DNA of 35,298 bases from Hypsibius dujardini (taxonomy: Eukaryota > Tardigrada > Eutardigrada > Parachela > Hypsibiidae). Every line of letters begins with the position of its first letter. Position 1 is the first letter of the stretch. Positions 21,844-31,989 of this stretch are shown piece by piece. Made by a program: the position numbers and the translations under genes. Location of the stretch: assembly GCA_001579985.1 (NCBI GenBank), contig LRSR01009528.1:1-35298 (forward strand), written 5' to 3'. The notes beneath the pieces were generated by a model. It did no database searches, had not been told where the DNA came from, and saw only the letters and a list, made by a program, of their open reading frames with translations.

Positions 21844-21844
21844 A
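21839..21844 (+). terminator. Poly(A) signal AATAAA overlapping the stop codon of protease E
   Basis: AATAAA spans the TAA stop at 21841-21843. If used, the 3' UTR would be only about 10-30 bases. No other AATAAA follows closely. Confidence 0.45.
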
Positions 21845-22393
21845 GACACTATAAGGAAATTAATCTCTCACAGTCAAGTGTTAATCCTGACACGTTTCAT
21901 ACTTATGGAGCCTTCACATGAAGAAAGGCATCAATTCACTTATACACGGTACTATAGGACTTGTCGGTAACCCGAGACGTTTTCTCGTTTTGTTTCTCGA
22001 AATGAATCTGAAGGATGACGGATTATTGTGTGTGTTTCGGAGAGAAGTTATTAGGAAAAATAAATGCAGATTCCACGGAAGGTCCGTAGCCGTGATAAAC
22101 GGTGGTGGAAAGGTTGGTAAGTCGGTCAAGAGCCGTAGCTTGTCACCCAGTGAACTGTGAAGCAAAACACAATTTGAGAAATCATCCATGATCGCACCCT
22201 GTGACAGAAAACTAAATTGTGAACATGTTTTCTTTTTAGTTAACTAAAAATTAGTTACCAAAGACTTTTAGTTTAGTTTTCTTTATTCCCTTTAACTTTT
22301 AATATAGTGAACTTAAGCCAAGAATCTAGTCACTGAAACTTGTAGTTTTGTTGTGCTTTATTCTGTTTTTGTTTAGTATATTATCTGCCATCC
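21844..22393. other. Intergenic between protease E and the cysteine-module gene
   Basis: Overlapping frames of about 80-90 codons occur on both strands (21914-22189) without recognisable motifs. About 22220-22320 is AT-rich with TTTAGTTAACTAAAAATTAG-type palindromic sequence. I see no gene. Confidence 0.5.
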
Positions 22394-22741
22394 CTAAAAA
22401 CTGTCATCCGCAATTGGCATACTAAAATAAGTGGTCGGTGAATGCGAATGATACCTCACCTCTGGATGGAACGATTCTTTAGGAGGAATCGGAGCAGGTC
22501 TTTGCCGGGGCGCGGGTTGTGGTCGCACCTGCCGCTGCTGGGAGTTTGTTAGTTTACCGAATCCCCATGGTGGACTGCCCGCGGGTTCACACCACGTTCC
22601 GCTACAGCATGGGATATGCGAAGCACACCCTTCCCCGATCACTCGACATCCTCCCGCTGCGTCTGTGTAGTAAAGGCAAAGCATGAAAAGCATTAAATTC
22701 GAGAATGTAGTTTTCACGGACAAACGCTGGATCTGGCCCAT
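22394..22741 (-). CDS. Secreted cystine-knot-like peptide, relative of the chitinase N-terminal module
   Basis: A single frame of 115 codons from ATG at 22741. A hydrophobic segment (LMLFMLCLYY) serves as signal peptide. Then comes C-x6-C-x5-CC-x4-C, closely matching the module of the chitinase-like gene at 7000-7875 (shared EGCA-HI-CCSG and PWGF). Where that gene has the sixth Cys, this one has Gly, so the knot would lack one half-cystine. A GTAAAC directly after this point could be a splice donor leading to a different 3' end; otherwise the protein continues with a Pro/Gln/Arg-rich tail. No GH19 domain was found downstream. It may be an independent peptide gene or a decayed chitinase copy; I cannot tell. 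Confidence 0.5.
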   Translation of the reverse strand: MGQIQRLSVKTTFSNLMLFMLCLYYTDAAGGCRVIGEGCASHIPCCSGTWCEPAGSPPWGFGKLTNSQQRQVRPQPAPRQRPAPIPPKESFHPEVRYHSHSPTTYFSMPIADDSF

Positions 22742-23143
22742 TTCAAATTAAAGATAGACAGACATTTAGTTTTTGATTGATGTCTTATAAATTTAGCAGC
22801 TTTAGGTTCTCAATGAAAACGTATTATCAAAAAAGTCACACCACTAGTGTTGTTTTACGCTTGGTCCATAGTTCGTGCGTACAACTGGTAGTACGCCAAT
22901 AAGCCCAGGAAGATCTATCGATTAAATTTGTTGTGAAGACAAAGACCCAAAGGCATGCTGCAGTATCAAGTCTGGAAATGTGACAGGCGTCCCTGCAGTT
23001 TTTTTTAAAGATTTCATGGAAATAGTTTTAATGCGTGCCAAGTAAGTCTTGTTTTAAGATGGTGTTATCATCTCTTCCATTATTTTCCCTGGTGCAGATA
23101 TTCCTAACACTTAAGTCATGAGAACTCCTATATGGATCCGCAC

Positions 23144-23179
23144 CTACGTACGTACGCACCTACGTACGTACGTACGTAC
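23144..23179. repeat. (TACG)n microsatellite
   Basis: Repeated ACGT/TACG units over about 36 bases. The duplicate near 30755 has only GGTACGTAC, so the tract expanded or contracted after the duplication. Confidence 0.85.
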
Positions 23180-23636
23180 ATCATAAGAACTCTCGAAAAT
23201 TAAACTTTACTGTTGCTTTCATTAGATATTTTGGTAAAGAGAAGAGATCAAAATTCGTGGTGCTGCTAGTTCTCTTAGTGGCCTAAGGTTTGGGCCTTAT
23301 GGTATCGAACGCCACGCATATGCCCGTGAGTAAAGGTGAAGTGAGACTACCAAGTCACGTAGTAAGGCAGTTCGTGGGAGTTTGGACCCGGAATCAAACT
23401 GTATGATCGTAATCATGCGCGCAATTTCCGTCCGACTGATTCCCTGAAGCAGGAGAGTTTGTTTCACTACCGAGATAAAAATAAACACACACTTAAGCTA
23501 AATACTACACATAGACCTACGTACCGTGCATGTCAAAAGAACGCCTCCTAGATTGCCGAAATAGGCAGTGATACTGTATATACGCGTAAAAATGATTGTG
23601 AAACCAACAGATTTTTGCCATCTTTCCAATGCGAGA

Positions 23637-23796
23637 ATAATGCAAAAGTTCGGCCGATTCTTACTTTAATTATAGTATTTCTGCCACTTCCCCTGGCGGA
23701 TTGGGCTTAGTCTACAAGTTCCCGCCTTCCAACTCCCCCTTTTTGTCTCCTTCTGCTTTTACGAGTGCTGACCAATGTCCCTTTGAGTCACCATAA
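23637..23796 (+). pseudogene. Broken copy of the small secreted peptide frame
   Basis: Aligns with the intact 51-codon frame at 31211-31363. The start is kept (MQKFGRFLL), but TAA follows after nine codons and TAG two codons later; the remainder stays similar with small indels. If the intact copy is a gene, this is its pseudogene. Confidence 0.4.
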
Positions 23797-24095
23797 CAAA
23801 TTTGATTATTTCGGAAAACCCAATTGTTTCTCAATCTTTTAGTGTGAAAACCCTGAGATTTGGACATTGTTCCAATAAATGGTGTGGCCAAAACCGTTCA
23901 AGTGAAGATAAAAGTGAGCGTTTTGGTTTTTACGCTCCGCACTCGCTTGGGAAATGTCCAGTATTTAGGGTTTGAACTTTTTTTTTGTGATGAGGAAACA
24001 GAAAGGATTCTAAAAACATCAATCAGCATTTCATCGATGTACAAGACATTGGCCATTATCGGAAAAATAGAACACGGAAGGGGGCTTCTAACTTA

Positions 24096-24245
24096 AACCA
24101 GCGAATTGACCGCTTAGCCTACCGGGCTATTGCCGCCCCCCCCCCCGCCTAGAGCAGGGGGGGAGTTGTTTTCAACAAATCCTGCAATGGAACACAAACC
24201 CCGGGCTCTAAGTTGGGGGCCGCCGCTGACTAATTGCCCATTCTG
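24096..24245. mobile_element. Decayed MITE-like segment with opposed C11 and G7 runs
   Basis: C11 at 24136-24146 and G7 at 24157-24163 can pair as a hairpin. The left part (ACCGGGCTATTGCC) resembles the interior of the hAT-like MITE at 4435. The duplicate is at about 31655-31800, where the runs are C10 and G12. Confidence 0.5.
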
Positions 24246-24411
24246 TATACAATCATGCAACGCTATCACAGCGCGTAATGCAGAGACAATCTATCATCGT
24301 CACAATCTGGCTCAAGAATTTTTTCGTTGAAACTCAAACGCGGTTGCATTCGTTCCAGATGTACAGCCGATAGTTAGTTACCGTGCTTCGATAAGTTGAC
24401 GCATCGCACGT

Positions 24412-24420
24412 TTATTTATA
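24412..24420 (+). promoter_or_regulatory. TATA-like sequence upstream of protease F
   Basis: TTATTTATATAC ends only about 15-20 bases before the ATG and is conserved at about 31968-31976 before protease G. If it is a real TATA box the leader would be nearly absent. Conservation may simply reflect the recent duplication. Confidence 0.25.
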
Positions 24421-24435
24421 TACTCTTGCTTGATA

Positions 24436-27400
24436 ATGCCTACGACGAGACTAACCGTTCGAGTTGTGCTCTTGCTCGCCGTCTTGACAGGTAAGGTCTC
24501 TCATGTTCCACGAGAGATTTTTATAACAGATTTTTGTTTCTACACTACAGGCGGTGGTTGTCGGGCGCAATCATTCAACGATTCGGAATTTGGCGACATT
24601 ACTGTGGATGATCGGGTGCCAGTAGCTGGAATAAACGAGCAACCTCCGGGCTCCATCCCAGTGACAAACCAAAACGCTGCGCCCGAGGATGAAGACGACT
24701 TAAGCGACTATATCGTTGATGATGATGTCGTCATAGCTAACGGATCATTTGATGCCGCGATTCAACCAAACGCGACTATGCCGGAGCTGGCTGTCTCCTC
24801 TGCCATTATAAGTAAGTGCCGCAATTAACGAGGTGCTTGCTGTCGCTGGTGTAATTAAGTCCAGTACGAGGACGGCGCTCAATTCAGGGCCAACTTGTTT
24901 GGCCCTATTTCTGGCCACTTAGCAGTTTCAGGATAGTGGGAATTCCTACGCATCAATATAACTTTTCTTGTCACTCTCCCATTCCGAATTCAATTCGGAA
25001 TCTATTGGCACCAATTTAATATTTTTCGGGACTTGAAGCGGGACCATAGAAAATGCCACGTCCATTTTTCCATTTGACTTAGTGAAAATATATCCAGCTT
25101 CGTCCCCTGATCTCCAACACTTGTTTAGCTTATGTAGATCGATGTCAAACTGAATTTTGGATGGGAAAGAAATGGGGTGTTCAGAAAACTTAATGGAAAT
25201 GTCTTATTTTGCTAGAATTGGGAGCGTCCAGAAATGAAACGCAAAACAAGACGTTCAAAAACTGGACACTCTTCGCACACCTGTTACTACATTCCTGAAT
25301 AAAGGCTCGTTTAGGGTCATTAAATGTAGGAACCAGTTCACGTAACGTTAAAGCCAGGGGATGGGCAAAAGGGAAAAATGCACTTGTTTCAAAATTGAAC
25401 CGAAAGTCAGCCTTCAACCGAAATCGAACCGAAATCTTTGATCATATTAAAAGATGCGGGGAATCTGCACGATTGCAAATGGCCCTCTGGGATTTGAAAA
25501 CACGTTGAAAAAACTTCAGTTGTTCCATCAAATTTGGACCATTCCTGAAGGTGATACACTTCCTATTTGCAGCGATTAGTAAGAAACTTATATCGTACCC
25601 CAACAAATCTCAAATTTCTTTGAATAATTGAAGTTTCTAAAAAAGTTTTGAAAACCCCAGGGGCCCATGGACTCATATCCCAACATCCCCACAAGTTGTA
25701 AAATAATCAGGTACAATAGACCGAATTCCGATTATATTTTGGAAAACGTGCATTTTGCCTCCTTCCCAACCCTTCGCCTTACCAGAAGTCCTGGTTCCAA
25801 CTTGTAAGGGTCCTAACTTATCCTCTCGTCCTAAAAATGATTTAACTTTTACGTTATCGTTAGTCTTACGCCACCGCGAAAGTTTACGTTTACCAAAGAA
25901 GTTTTTTGTTACAATTTAAAACCAATAAAATGTTTTACACTAATTAAACGATGATTACTATTCTTTTTGCCTGTTAGATGGAATGCCCGTTCCGCGCCAC
26001 AAGTACCCCTTCATGGTGAGCCTGCAGGAAGTGCATGAAAACTTTCATTTCTGCGGAGGCTCTCTCATCACATCAATTCACGTGATCACGGCTGCTCATT
26101 GCCTGACTGACGAAAATGGGTATCTTTATTTTATGAAAAATGACGCAGTCCAACAGCTCATCACTGACGTACCGCTTTCGGTCTTTATTTAGTCGACCGG
26201 ATAAGGAAGCCAACCACTTTCGCGTTGGAGTGGGAATGCACAATCACAAGGGCAATAGCGACAACCACTACTTTCGGGTGAAACGGATTCAGATCCACCA
26301 ACAGTACCGCGGAGTGTCGGCTGGGTACCTCAACGACATTGCCCTGCTGACGTTGGACGAGTCGGTAACACGAAGACGTGGGCTCAATGCCGGAGTCATC
26401 ACGCTACCGGCTGGTCCAAGGGATGACGCGCCTCCCTGGACCACCGTCCGGGCCATCGGATGGGGTTTGACGGAAAACGCGGTGCCCGGCATTTTTAAGG
26501 ACCCCCCATTGCTTCTACAGGGAGCCCTGTTCCGGGTCCTCAACTCCGTTGCTTGTTCAAAGCAGGCCAGGGAAAGGATTGCACCGTCGAAAATTTGCAT
26601 CGATAGCTCTCACCGGGCTGCCTGTGAAGTAAGATATCTACATTGGATACATTAAAATCAATGTCTTACGACAGAGGCTTAAAAAACGTTTGACGGAGGC
26701 ACTTAAGTATACGGGCAATTTTTTAGAGAAGGCAGCCCCGTTTTGAAGTTAAAAAAATTTCAATAACTGACGCCTTTAGAGGAGAGGGCAGCTCTTTTTT
26801 GAATTTAGAATTCACCCCCCCCCCTGGAGAGGTCACCGTAATTTTGTTTCACCCGTCAGCAAGGTGGAACAAAATTACGGTTGTCCCTCCACTGACCTTT
26901 CTGGTGAAAAAAACACTATCTCTCCCATCCCGCATGAACCCACGATTTAAATAGCAGTTGTTAGAAATGCCCCTCCCCCCGCATCTCTCGACTTGCTTTA
27001 GTGGGTCAGTTTCCCCAGGCCCCCCACTGGAGTTCCTGCTTGGAACATGGAAATAATCGTATGAAGTTGATGTAAATCTGTTTTGGTATACTAAGTGGTG
27101 TTCTCGCGATTCTAGGGGGATAGTGGAGGACCGCTGTTTCGGCAATTGCCGTCCAGAAAATACCAGCTGATTGGCATAGCGAGCTACGTTGCGGGATCGT
27201 GAGTATATTCATACGTTTATGTCTGCTTTTATGTGTGCGCCCAGCTGCACGCGGTGTATCCATTTTTAGACACCCCTATCGGGGTTGTGTGTCGATCCAC
27301 TTGACAATTCCAAGAGACTGGTACCTTTTCTATACATTAAAATACATTTTTCTGGACGTGTTCTATTGCAAATGCGCTTAAGTGTTTATCGAAACTTGCT

Positions 27401-27966
27401 AAATGTTTGATACAAATCAGGGGGCAGAGCCAAGATTACATATGCGAGCGCAGTTTTTAGAATTTGGCTATAGCTCCGCCCTCAACCCCAAAAAAGAGTA
27501 ATTTGTTCATGCTAGTCGGTTTCGACAAAATGAGTTTTAGGGTAAATACGTCCAGAAAGGTTTATTTTATTGTATAGACAAAGTCCCGTGCTCCTAAAAC
27601 TGCTGTGTTGCTCGAAAAGGACCTAGAAATTAAGGGGTGGTGAGATATGGTGCACACTCCTCATAACAGAAACAATTCGCCAACACCACAGTGCGCATGA
27701 ATTATAATAACTAAATTTTGGGCGGTGTTGACTCATGTTTCAGATGTCTGCAAAAAGGTTCCGCCAATGTGTTCACCAGAGTGTCGCACCACGTGCACTG
27801 GATCAAGGCCGCGCTGCGATCCGATGCCGGCTCGCAATCGCCGTCATCGCAATGCCGGAGAATATCCGAAGGAGGGTTGTCCTGCCTCATCTGTGTGCGG
27901 GGCTCTCAACACTCCAAGCAATGCTCTCGCCCTTCTAGTCCAGGTAGCACTTCAATTCTATCGTGA
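24436..27966 (+). CDS. Secreted S1 serine protease F with four-cysteine tail, six exons
   Basis: Exons 24436-24490, 24551-24811, 25978-26119, 26193-26628, 27116-27198 and 27744-27966; phases 1-1-2-0-2, 399 residues. The ATG at 24436 starts a 19-residue signal peptide. The propeptide is very acidic (EDEDDLSDYIVDDD) with NGS and NAT sequons. The mature end is IINGMPVPRHKY after Ala103, with Asn in place of the first Gly. The triad is His146, Asp201 (NDIALL) and Ser301 (GDSGGP). The pocket has Ala-Ala before Cys and Glu after it (position 192), rim SYVAG, Asn at about 226. The tail has Cys363, 373, 376 and 386, then SRPSSPGSTSILS. Exon 5 and part of intron 5 are identical to those of gene G over 236 bases. 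Confidence 0.94.
25315..25812. mobile_element. MITE (intron-2 family) in protease F
   Basis: About 500 bases with inverted ends of roughly 70 bases: the left end from GGGTCATTAAATGTAGGAAC to GGGAAAAATGCAC pairs with the right end from GTGCATTTTGCC to TTCCAACTTGTAAGGGTCC. No coding capacity. The copy in gene G (about 32866-33360) came with the segmental duplication; a shorter relative is in intron 2 of C. Confidence 0.65.
26831..26890. repeat. Hairpin sequence in intron 4 of protease F
   Basis: CCGTAATTTTGTTTCAC and GTGGAACAAAATTACGG form an inverted pair around a loop of about 11 bases. A more diverged copy is at about 34345-34390 in gene G. Next to it is a C-run. Probably a small MITE core. 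Confidence 0.6.
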
Positions 27967-29142
27967 AAATAGTAAACCTGAACAAACAAAGTAAATGATA
28001 AATAGGCAGACGACCGGAGAGACAGATGGAGAAGTTGACAAACAAACAGGTGAAACAAACTGATTTTAAACGTCAAATTGGGCGCTTAATATTTCGAATT
28101 GAGGACAATTCCTGACCGTTTGGGTCATGCAATCCGAGAACGTTCTATACCGCTTAGTTCTCTAGCCGTACCCTTCAGACAAACAGCGCGTTTGTACAAC
28201 TAAGAAAATTTTATACTTTGACTTGACTTGACTTGACGCTCTCTGATCAAAAGTGTAATTTAAAATCGGTCAAGGATTTTTCTGAGATCAAGGGGCGGAA
28301 CGAAGACCAATATCTTATTGGAAATGATTATTTGCAGCTCTTATTTGACAATTGACCCATAACCCTGCTCCCGAATCTCAAAAACATTTTCTGCTCTTTC
28401 CCATCGATTCCAAATTAAGTTTTATATTGGATAGCACCTCGAAGAACTATCAAATTATTATACACGTAATCGCTTGACAGATTGGGCACGGGTTAGATTA
28501 GTTAGGTTCCAGAAATAGGCTTAACACATATATTAAATGGAAAATGCGATAACGAGACTGCAGCCATAATCCCGTCCCGATCGGTGTCAAAGAGTTAAAG
28601 TTGAAAAAGTTATGCTACATTATCTTTACAGTAATCAACATGTATAATTAATATATTCATCATATTATTTTGAGCAAGGCAGCTTCAAACAAACGTAATT
28701 TGAGTTTACAGAAGAAAGACTGATCTTAGACCGTAAACCGCGGCAAGCTGCAATATTTTTTTTAAATTCGCAACTCCTACCAAGAAAGATCAATTGCGAA
28801 CAAAATTGAGCAGAACGGGAAGTTGTAAATTGTGGTGGTGATCGATCAGAGTGAGATGAGGTTATTCACAAAAATAGAACTGAAAAACAGTACTGTAGAG
28901 TCTCAACCACTTGGTGCCTGTTTTTAATGACCCCCGTATATTATGACTGCAGGGTAGCACAGTGTTATTAGGCATAATATACGAGTGGGGCTAAAAGTTG
29001 GCACCAAGTGGCCGAGACTACAGTTTTGTACGATTTTGATTTGTCGCGTTAGAAAAGGTCAAATTTGCAATTTGTTTATCACAAAAAAACACGGACAATT
29101 ACTGGCGAGGGATTTTAATTTTTGGTCACTCGGTTGTTTCAG
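27967..29142. other. Intergenic between protease F and the PAN-repeat gene
   Basis: This should hold the 5' exon and promoter of the PAN-repeat gene, which needs a phase-1 exon with a signal peptide; I examined the ATGs and found no convincing one. A (TTGAC)n tract lies near 28217-28238 and a hairpin MITE at 28892-29024. Confidence 0.5.
28892..29024. mobile_element. 133-base hairpin MITE
   Basis: Almost entirely palindromic. The left arm starts ACTGTAGAGTCTC and includes CCACTTGGTGCC and CGTATATTATG; the right arm has CATAATATACG, GGCACCAAGTGG and ends GACTACAGT. The loop is about 25 bases. TA-flanked ends are possible but not clear. Confidence 0.75.
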
Positions 29143-29621
29143 GCATCGACTGGCGTGGCCGGAATTGGGCACATTATTGCGACTTTCACGGTAACGACAT
29201 CAGCAACCACAACATCGGACCGGAGTTGTGCGGGCCGAAATGTCAGACCGTCCCGGAATGCACTCATTTTGCATTCAATCCCCACTACGGCAAGTGCTGG
29301 TTGAAACGCGGGACAATGGACAAGAAAAACGCCCAATATCACAATGATCCAGGGCGCATTTGTGGTGTGCGTATCGGCGGAAAGGCCATCGACTGGCGTG
29401 GCCGGAATTGGGCACATTATTGCGACTTTCACGGCAACGACATCAACAACCATAACATCGGACCGGAGTTGTGCGGGCCGAAATGTCAGACCGTCCCGGA
29501 ATGCACTCATTTTGCATTCAATCCCCACTACGGCAAGTGCTGGCTTAAACGCGGTACGATGGACAAGAAAAACGCGCAATATCACGATGATTCAGGGCGC
29601 ATTTGTGGTGTGCGTGTTTGA
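29143..29621 (+). CDS. Secreted-type protein with two tandem PAN/Apple-like repeats (3' exon only)
   Basis: An acceptor (TTGTTTCAG, ending at 29142) opens a phase-1 exon that runs to TGA at 29619-29621. It encodes two repeats of about 78-81 residues starting at 29145 and 29388, each with IDWRGRNWAHYCDF, CGPKCQ, PECTHFAFNP, GKCWLKRG and RICGVR. The cysteine pattern and the C-T-x-F-x-F-x8-C-x-LK core are typical of PAN/Apple domains, which bind proteins or carbohydrates. The repeats differ at only about ten of 231 bases, so the duplication is recent. The upstream exon, expected to carry the signal peptide, was not found; the gene is therefore incomplete here. Confidence 0.75.
29145..29618 (+). 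repeat. 243-base in-frame tandem duplication (two copies)
   Basis: Unit 1 is 29145-29387 and unit 2 is 29388-29618, 81 codons per full unit. By hand count they differ at about ten sites, several of them synonymous. Confidence 0.9.
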
Positions 29622-30009
29622 ACGAACCTTCAGCGAAACGTAGAAAAGCAATAATTCGGGATTTTGTTAAAACAAAAACATCACGAATTCGACGGCATCA
29701 TCCATAGAAACTCTTAGTTTTGCGTTGTTTCATAAGTTACCATCATTTGCGTTTGCCCGTTTTGAGAGTCGTACATTCCTCAAACTATGCCGTACACATC
29801 TTGCAACGTGGTAAAACCAAAGTAGTGAACGAAGATCGACAATATTTTGCGCTGATCAGCTTTATGTTGCCTCACTTACTCGTACTAATGAAAATTTATG
29901 TGTTTATCGCAACAGACTCGGAAAGCGAGTTCTACGCTCGGACGCTGGCCACGCTCAACTAAGTAGCGAATTGGATAGACTTAGAGGAAGCAGACAAACA
30001 GACAGGCAG

Positions 30010-30010
<1 letters not shown>

Positions 30011-30039
<29 letters not shown>
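30011..30039. repeat. (GACA)n microsatellite
   Basis: About seven GACA units, followed by AT-rich degenerate repeats to about 30125. Confidence 0.9.
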
Positions 30040-30041
<2 letters not shown>

Positions 30042-30489
30042 AAGGCAGAATATACCATATTCTACCATATTACAATATACTACTACAATATATTATATTA
30101 GAATATAATACTACTGCAGTATAATACAGTCGGGAAAAAAGGTCGACGATAGGAGGAGCTTGTAACGTAATGCGCAGATTAAAGTGTTGGTGCGCCTACC
30201 AAGACAAACCTAGTTGTTCTGCTGCTGTCTATCACAGTTTTTGTTGTGTGTGACTCAACATGAAAAGATTCACACAGACGGCAGTGTCCGAAGACACGGA
30301 GCGCTTGACTCGATTGCTTGATTAAAAGCGTTTAATTTAGTTATCACGGCGCGAGGCCCTTACGGGTGATGGCACAGTATATATACAGTGAAATTCTGAA
30401 TTTTGAAATTTCGACAGCCAATCGATAGAGGATGTCAATGGGAATCGATTAAAAAAAATAGCTGAGGAAAATCAAAACTGCATTTGATA

Positions 30490-30553
30490 TGCGAAGCACA
30501 CCATACATTCGAGAATGTAGTTTTTACGTGAGAACGCTGGATCTGGCACATCT
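30490..30553 (-). pseudogene. Truncated copy of the cystine-knot-like peptide gene
   Basis: On the minus strand this keeps the first residues of the gene at 22394-22741 (QIQR, VKTTFSN) joined directly to the CASHI segment. A deletion of about 65 bases has removed the signal core and first cysteine, and the similarity stops right after CASHI. It marks the left edge of the second duplication unit. Confidence 0.6.
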
Positions 30554-31210
30554 CAAATTAAAATTAGACAAACATTTAGCTGTTGATTGATATGTTATAA
30601 AACAGCAGTTTATAAAACTTTTTTTTAAAGATTGACGTGGAGATAGTTTTAATGCGTGCCAAGTAAGTCTTGTGTTAAGTCGGTGTTATTATTTCTCCCA
30701 TTGCTTTTCCTGGTGCAGATATGTCTAATACCGAGGTCATGAGAACTCCTATATGGGTACGTACATCATAACAACTCTAAATAATTAAACTGTACTATTG
30801 CTTTCATTGGTTATTTTGGTAAAGAGAAGAGATCAAATTCGTGGTGCTGCTGATTCTCTTAGTGGCTTAATGTTTGGGCCTTATGGTATCGAACGCCACG
30901 CATATGTCCGTGAATAGCTATGAAGTGAGACTACCAAGTCACGTAGTAAGCAGTTCGTGGGAGTTTGGACCCGGAATTAAGCGGTACGATCGTAATCATG
31001 CGCGTAATCCGTCCGACTGATTCCCTGAAGCAGGAGAATTTGTGTCACTACCGAGACAGAATAAACACTTCAGCTAAATACTGCACATAGACCTACGTAC
31101 CGTGAGTCTCAAAAGGACGCCTCCTAAATCGCTGAAATAAGCAGTGATATCTAAGCGTAAAAATGATTGTGAAACCAACAAATATTCGCCATCTTTCCAA
31201 TGCGAGAATA

Positions 31211-31363
31211 ATGAACAAGTTCGGCCGATTCTTACTTTGTCTATGTATTTCTGCCACTCTCCCTGGCGGATTGAGCTTGGTCTACAAGTTCCCGCCTTCC
31301 AATTCCCCCTTTTTGTCTCCTGCTTTTACGAGTGCTGACCAATGTCCCTTTGAGTCACCGTAA
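31211..31363 (+). CDS. Possible 50-residue secreted peptide
   Basis: ATG at 31211 opens MNKFGRFLLCLCISATLPGG, a good signal-peptide shape, followed by a Pro/Ser-rich segment (FPPSNSPFLSP) ending DQCPFESP and TAA. No homology is recognised. The duplicate at 23637 has early stops, so either selection was lost there or neither copy is coding. It could also be the first exon of a larger gene, but I see no clear donor. Confidence 0.35.
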   Translation: MNKFGRFLLCLCISATLPGGLSLVYKFPPSNSPFLSPAFTSADQCPFESP

Positions 31364-31691
31364 CAAATTTAATAATTTCGGAAATCCCAATTGTTTCTCA
31401 GTCTTTTATTGTAAAATCCCCGAGATTTGGACATTGGTCGGATAAATGGTGTGGCCAAAACCGTTCAAGTGAAGATAAAAGTGGGCGTTCTGATTTTTTG
31501 CTTCGCACTCGCTTAGGAAATGTTCAGTATATAGGGTTTGAACTTTTTTCATAATAAGGAAACAGAAAGGATTCCAAAAACATCAATCAACATTTTATCG
31601 ATGTACAAAACGTTAGTTATTATCGGAAAAAAACGGAAAGGGGCTTCTAACCTAAGCCGGCGGATTGATCGCTTAGCCGACCAGCCTGTTG

Positions 31692-31722
31692 CCCCCCCCC
31701 CGGCTAGAGTGGGGGGGGGGGG
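31692..31722. repeat. Opposed C10 and G12 homopolymer runs (hairpin)
   Basis: C10 at 31692-31701 and G12 at 31711-31722 with a nine-base loop. Counterpart of 24136-24163. Confidence 0.85.
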
Positions 31723-31989
31723 AGTTGTCCTAAAAAATCCTGCAATGGAACACAAACCACAGGCTCTATTTTGGGGGCTGCCGCTGACTGATTGCCGATT
31801 CTATATACAATCATGCAACGCTATCACAGCGCGTAGTGCAGAGACAATCTATCGTCGTCACAATCTGGCTCAAGAATTTTTTCGTTAAGCCTCAAACGCG
31901 GTTGCACACAAGACACAGCCGATAGTCAGTCACTTTGTGTTTCGACAAGTCGACGCACCGCACGTGTATTTATATACTTTCGCTTGATA

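Larger units (their letters stand above)
22742..24435. other. Upstream region of protease F, first unit of the segmental duplication
   Basis: This aligns with 30550-31989 upstream of protease G. It holds a (TACG)n microsatellite, a broken copy of the small secreted peptide frame (about 23637-23796; TAA and TAG appear within 12 codons of the ATG), and a decayed MITE-like segment with opposed C and G runs. TTTATATAC lies about 20 bases before the ATG of F and recurs before G. Confidence 0.6.
22620..27966 (+). repeat. Segmental duplication, copy 1 (with protease F)
   Basis: This matches 30490 to the window end. Matching landmarks include the 5' part of the cystine-knot gene, the small peptide frame, the C/G-run element, all six exons of the protease and all introns. 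The offset is about 7.55 kb over the protease genes. Copy 1 has about 300 bases more upstream of the protease. The boundaries are approximate. Confidence 0.85.
29622..31989. other. Intergenic, entering the second duplication unit
   Basis: From 29622 to about 30485 I see no gene, only a (GACA)n tract and AT-rich imperfect repeats of ATATTACTACAATAT type. From about 30490 the sequence matches 22620 onward: first a truncated cystine-knot frame, then the small peptide frame (31211-31363), a C10/G12 hairpin (31692-31722) and the protease G promoter region. Confidence 0.6.

Noticed and set aside
25978-25992. Internal ATG at the start of exon 3 (ATGGAATGCCC) as a gene start in F and G
   Set aside because: It directly follows a TTAG acceptor and splices in phase to exon 2, giving the mature end IINGMPV.
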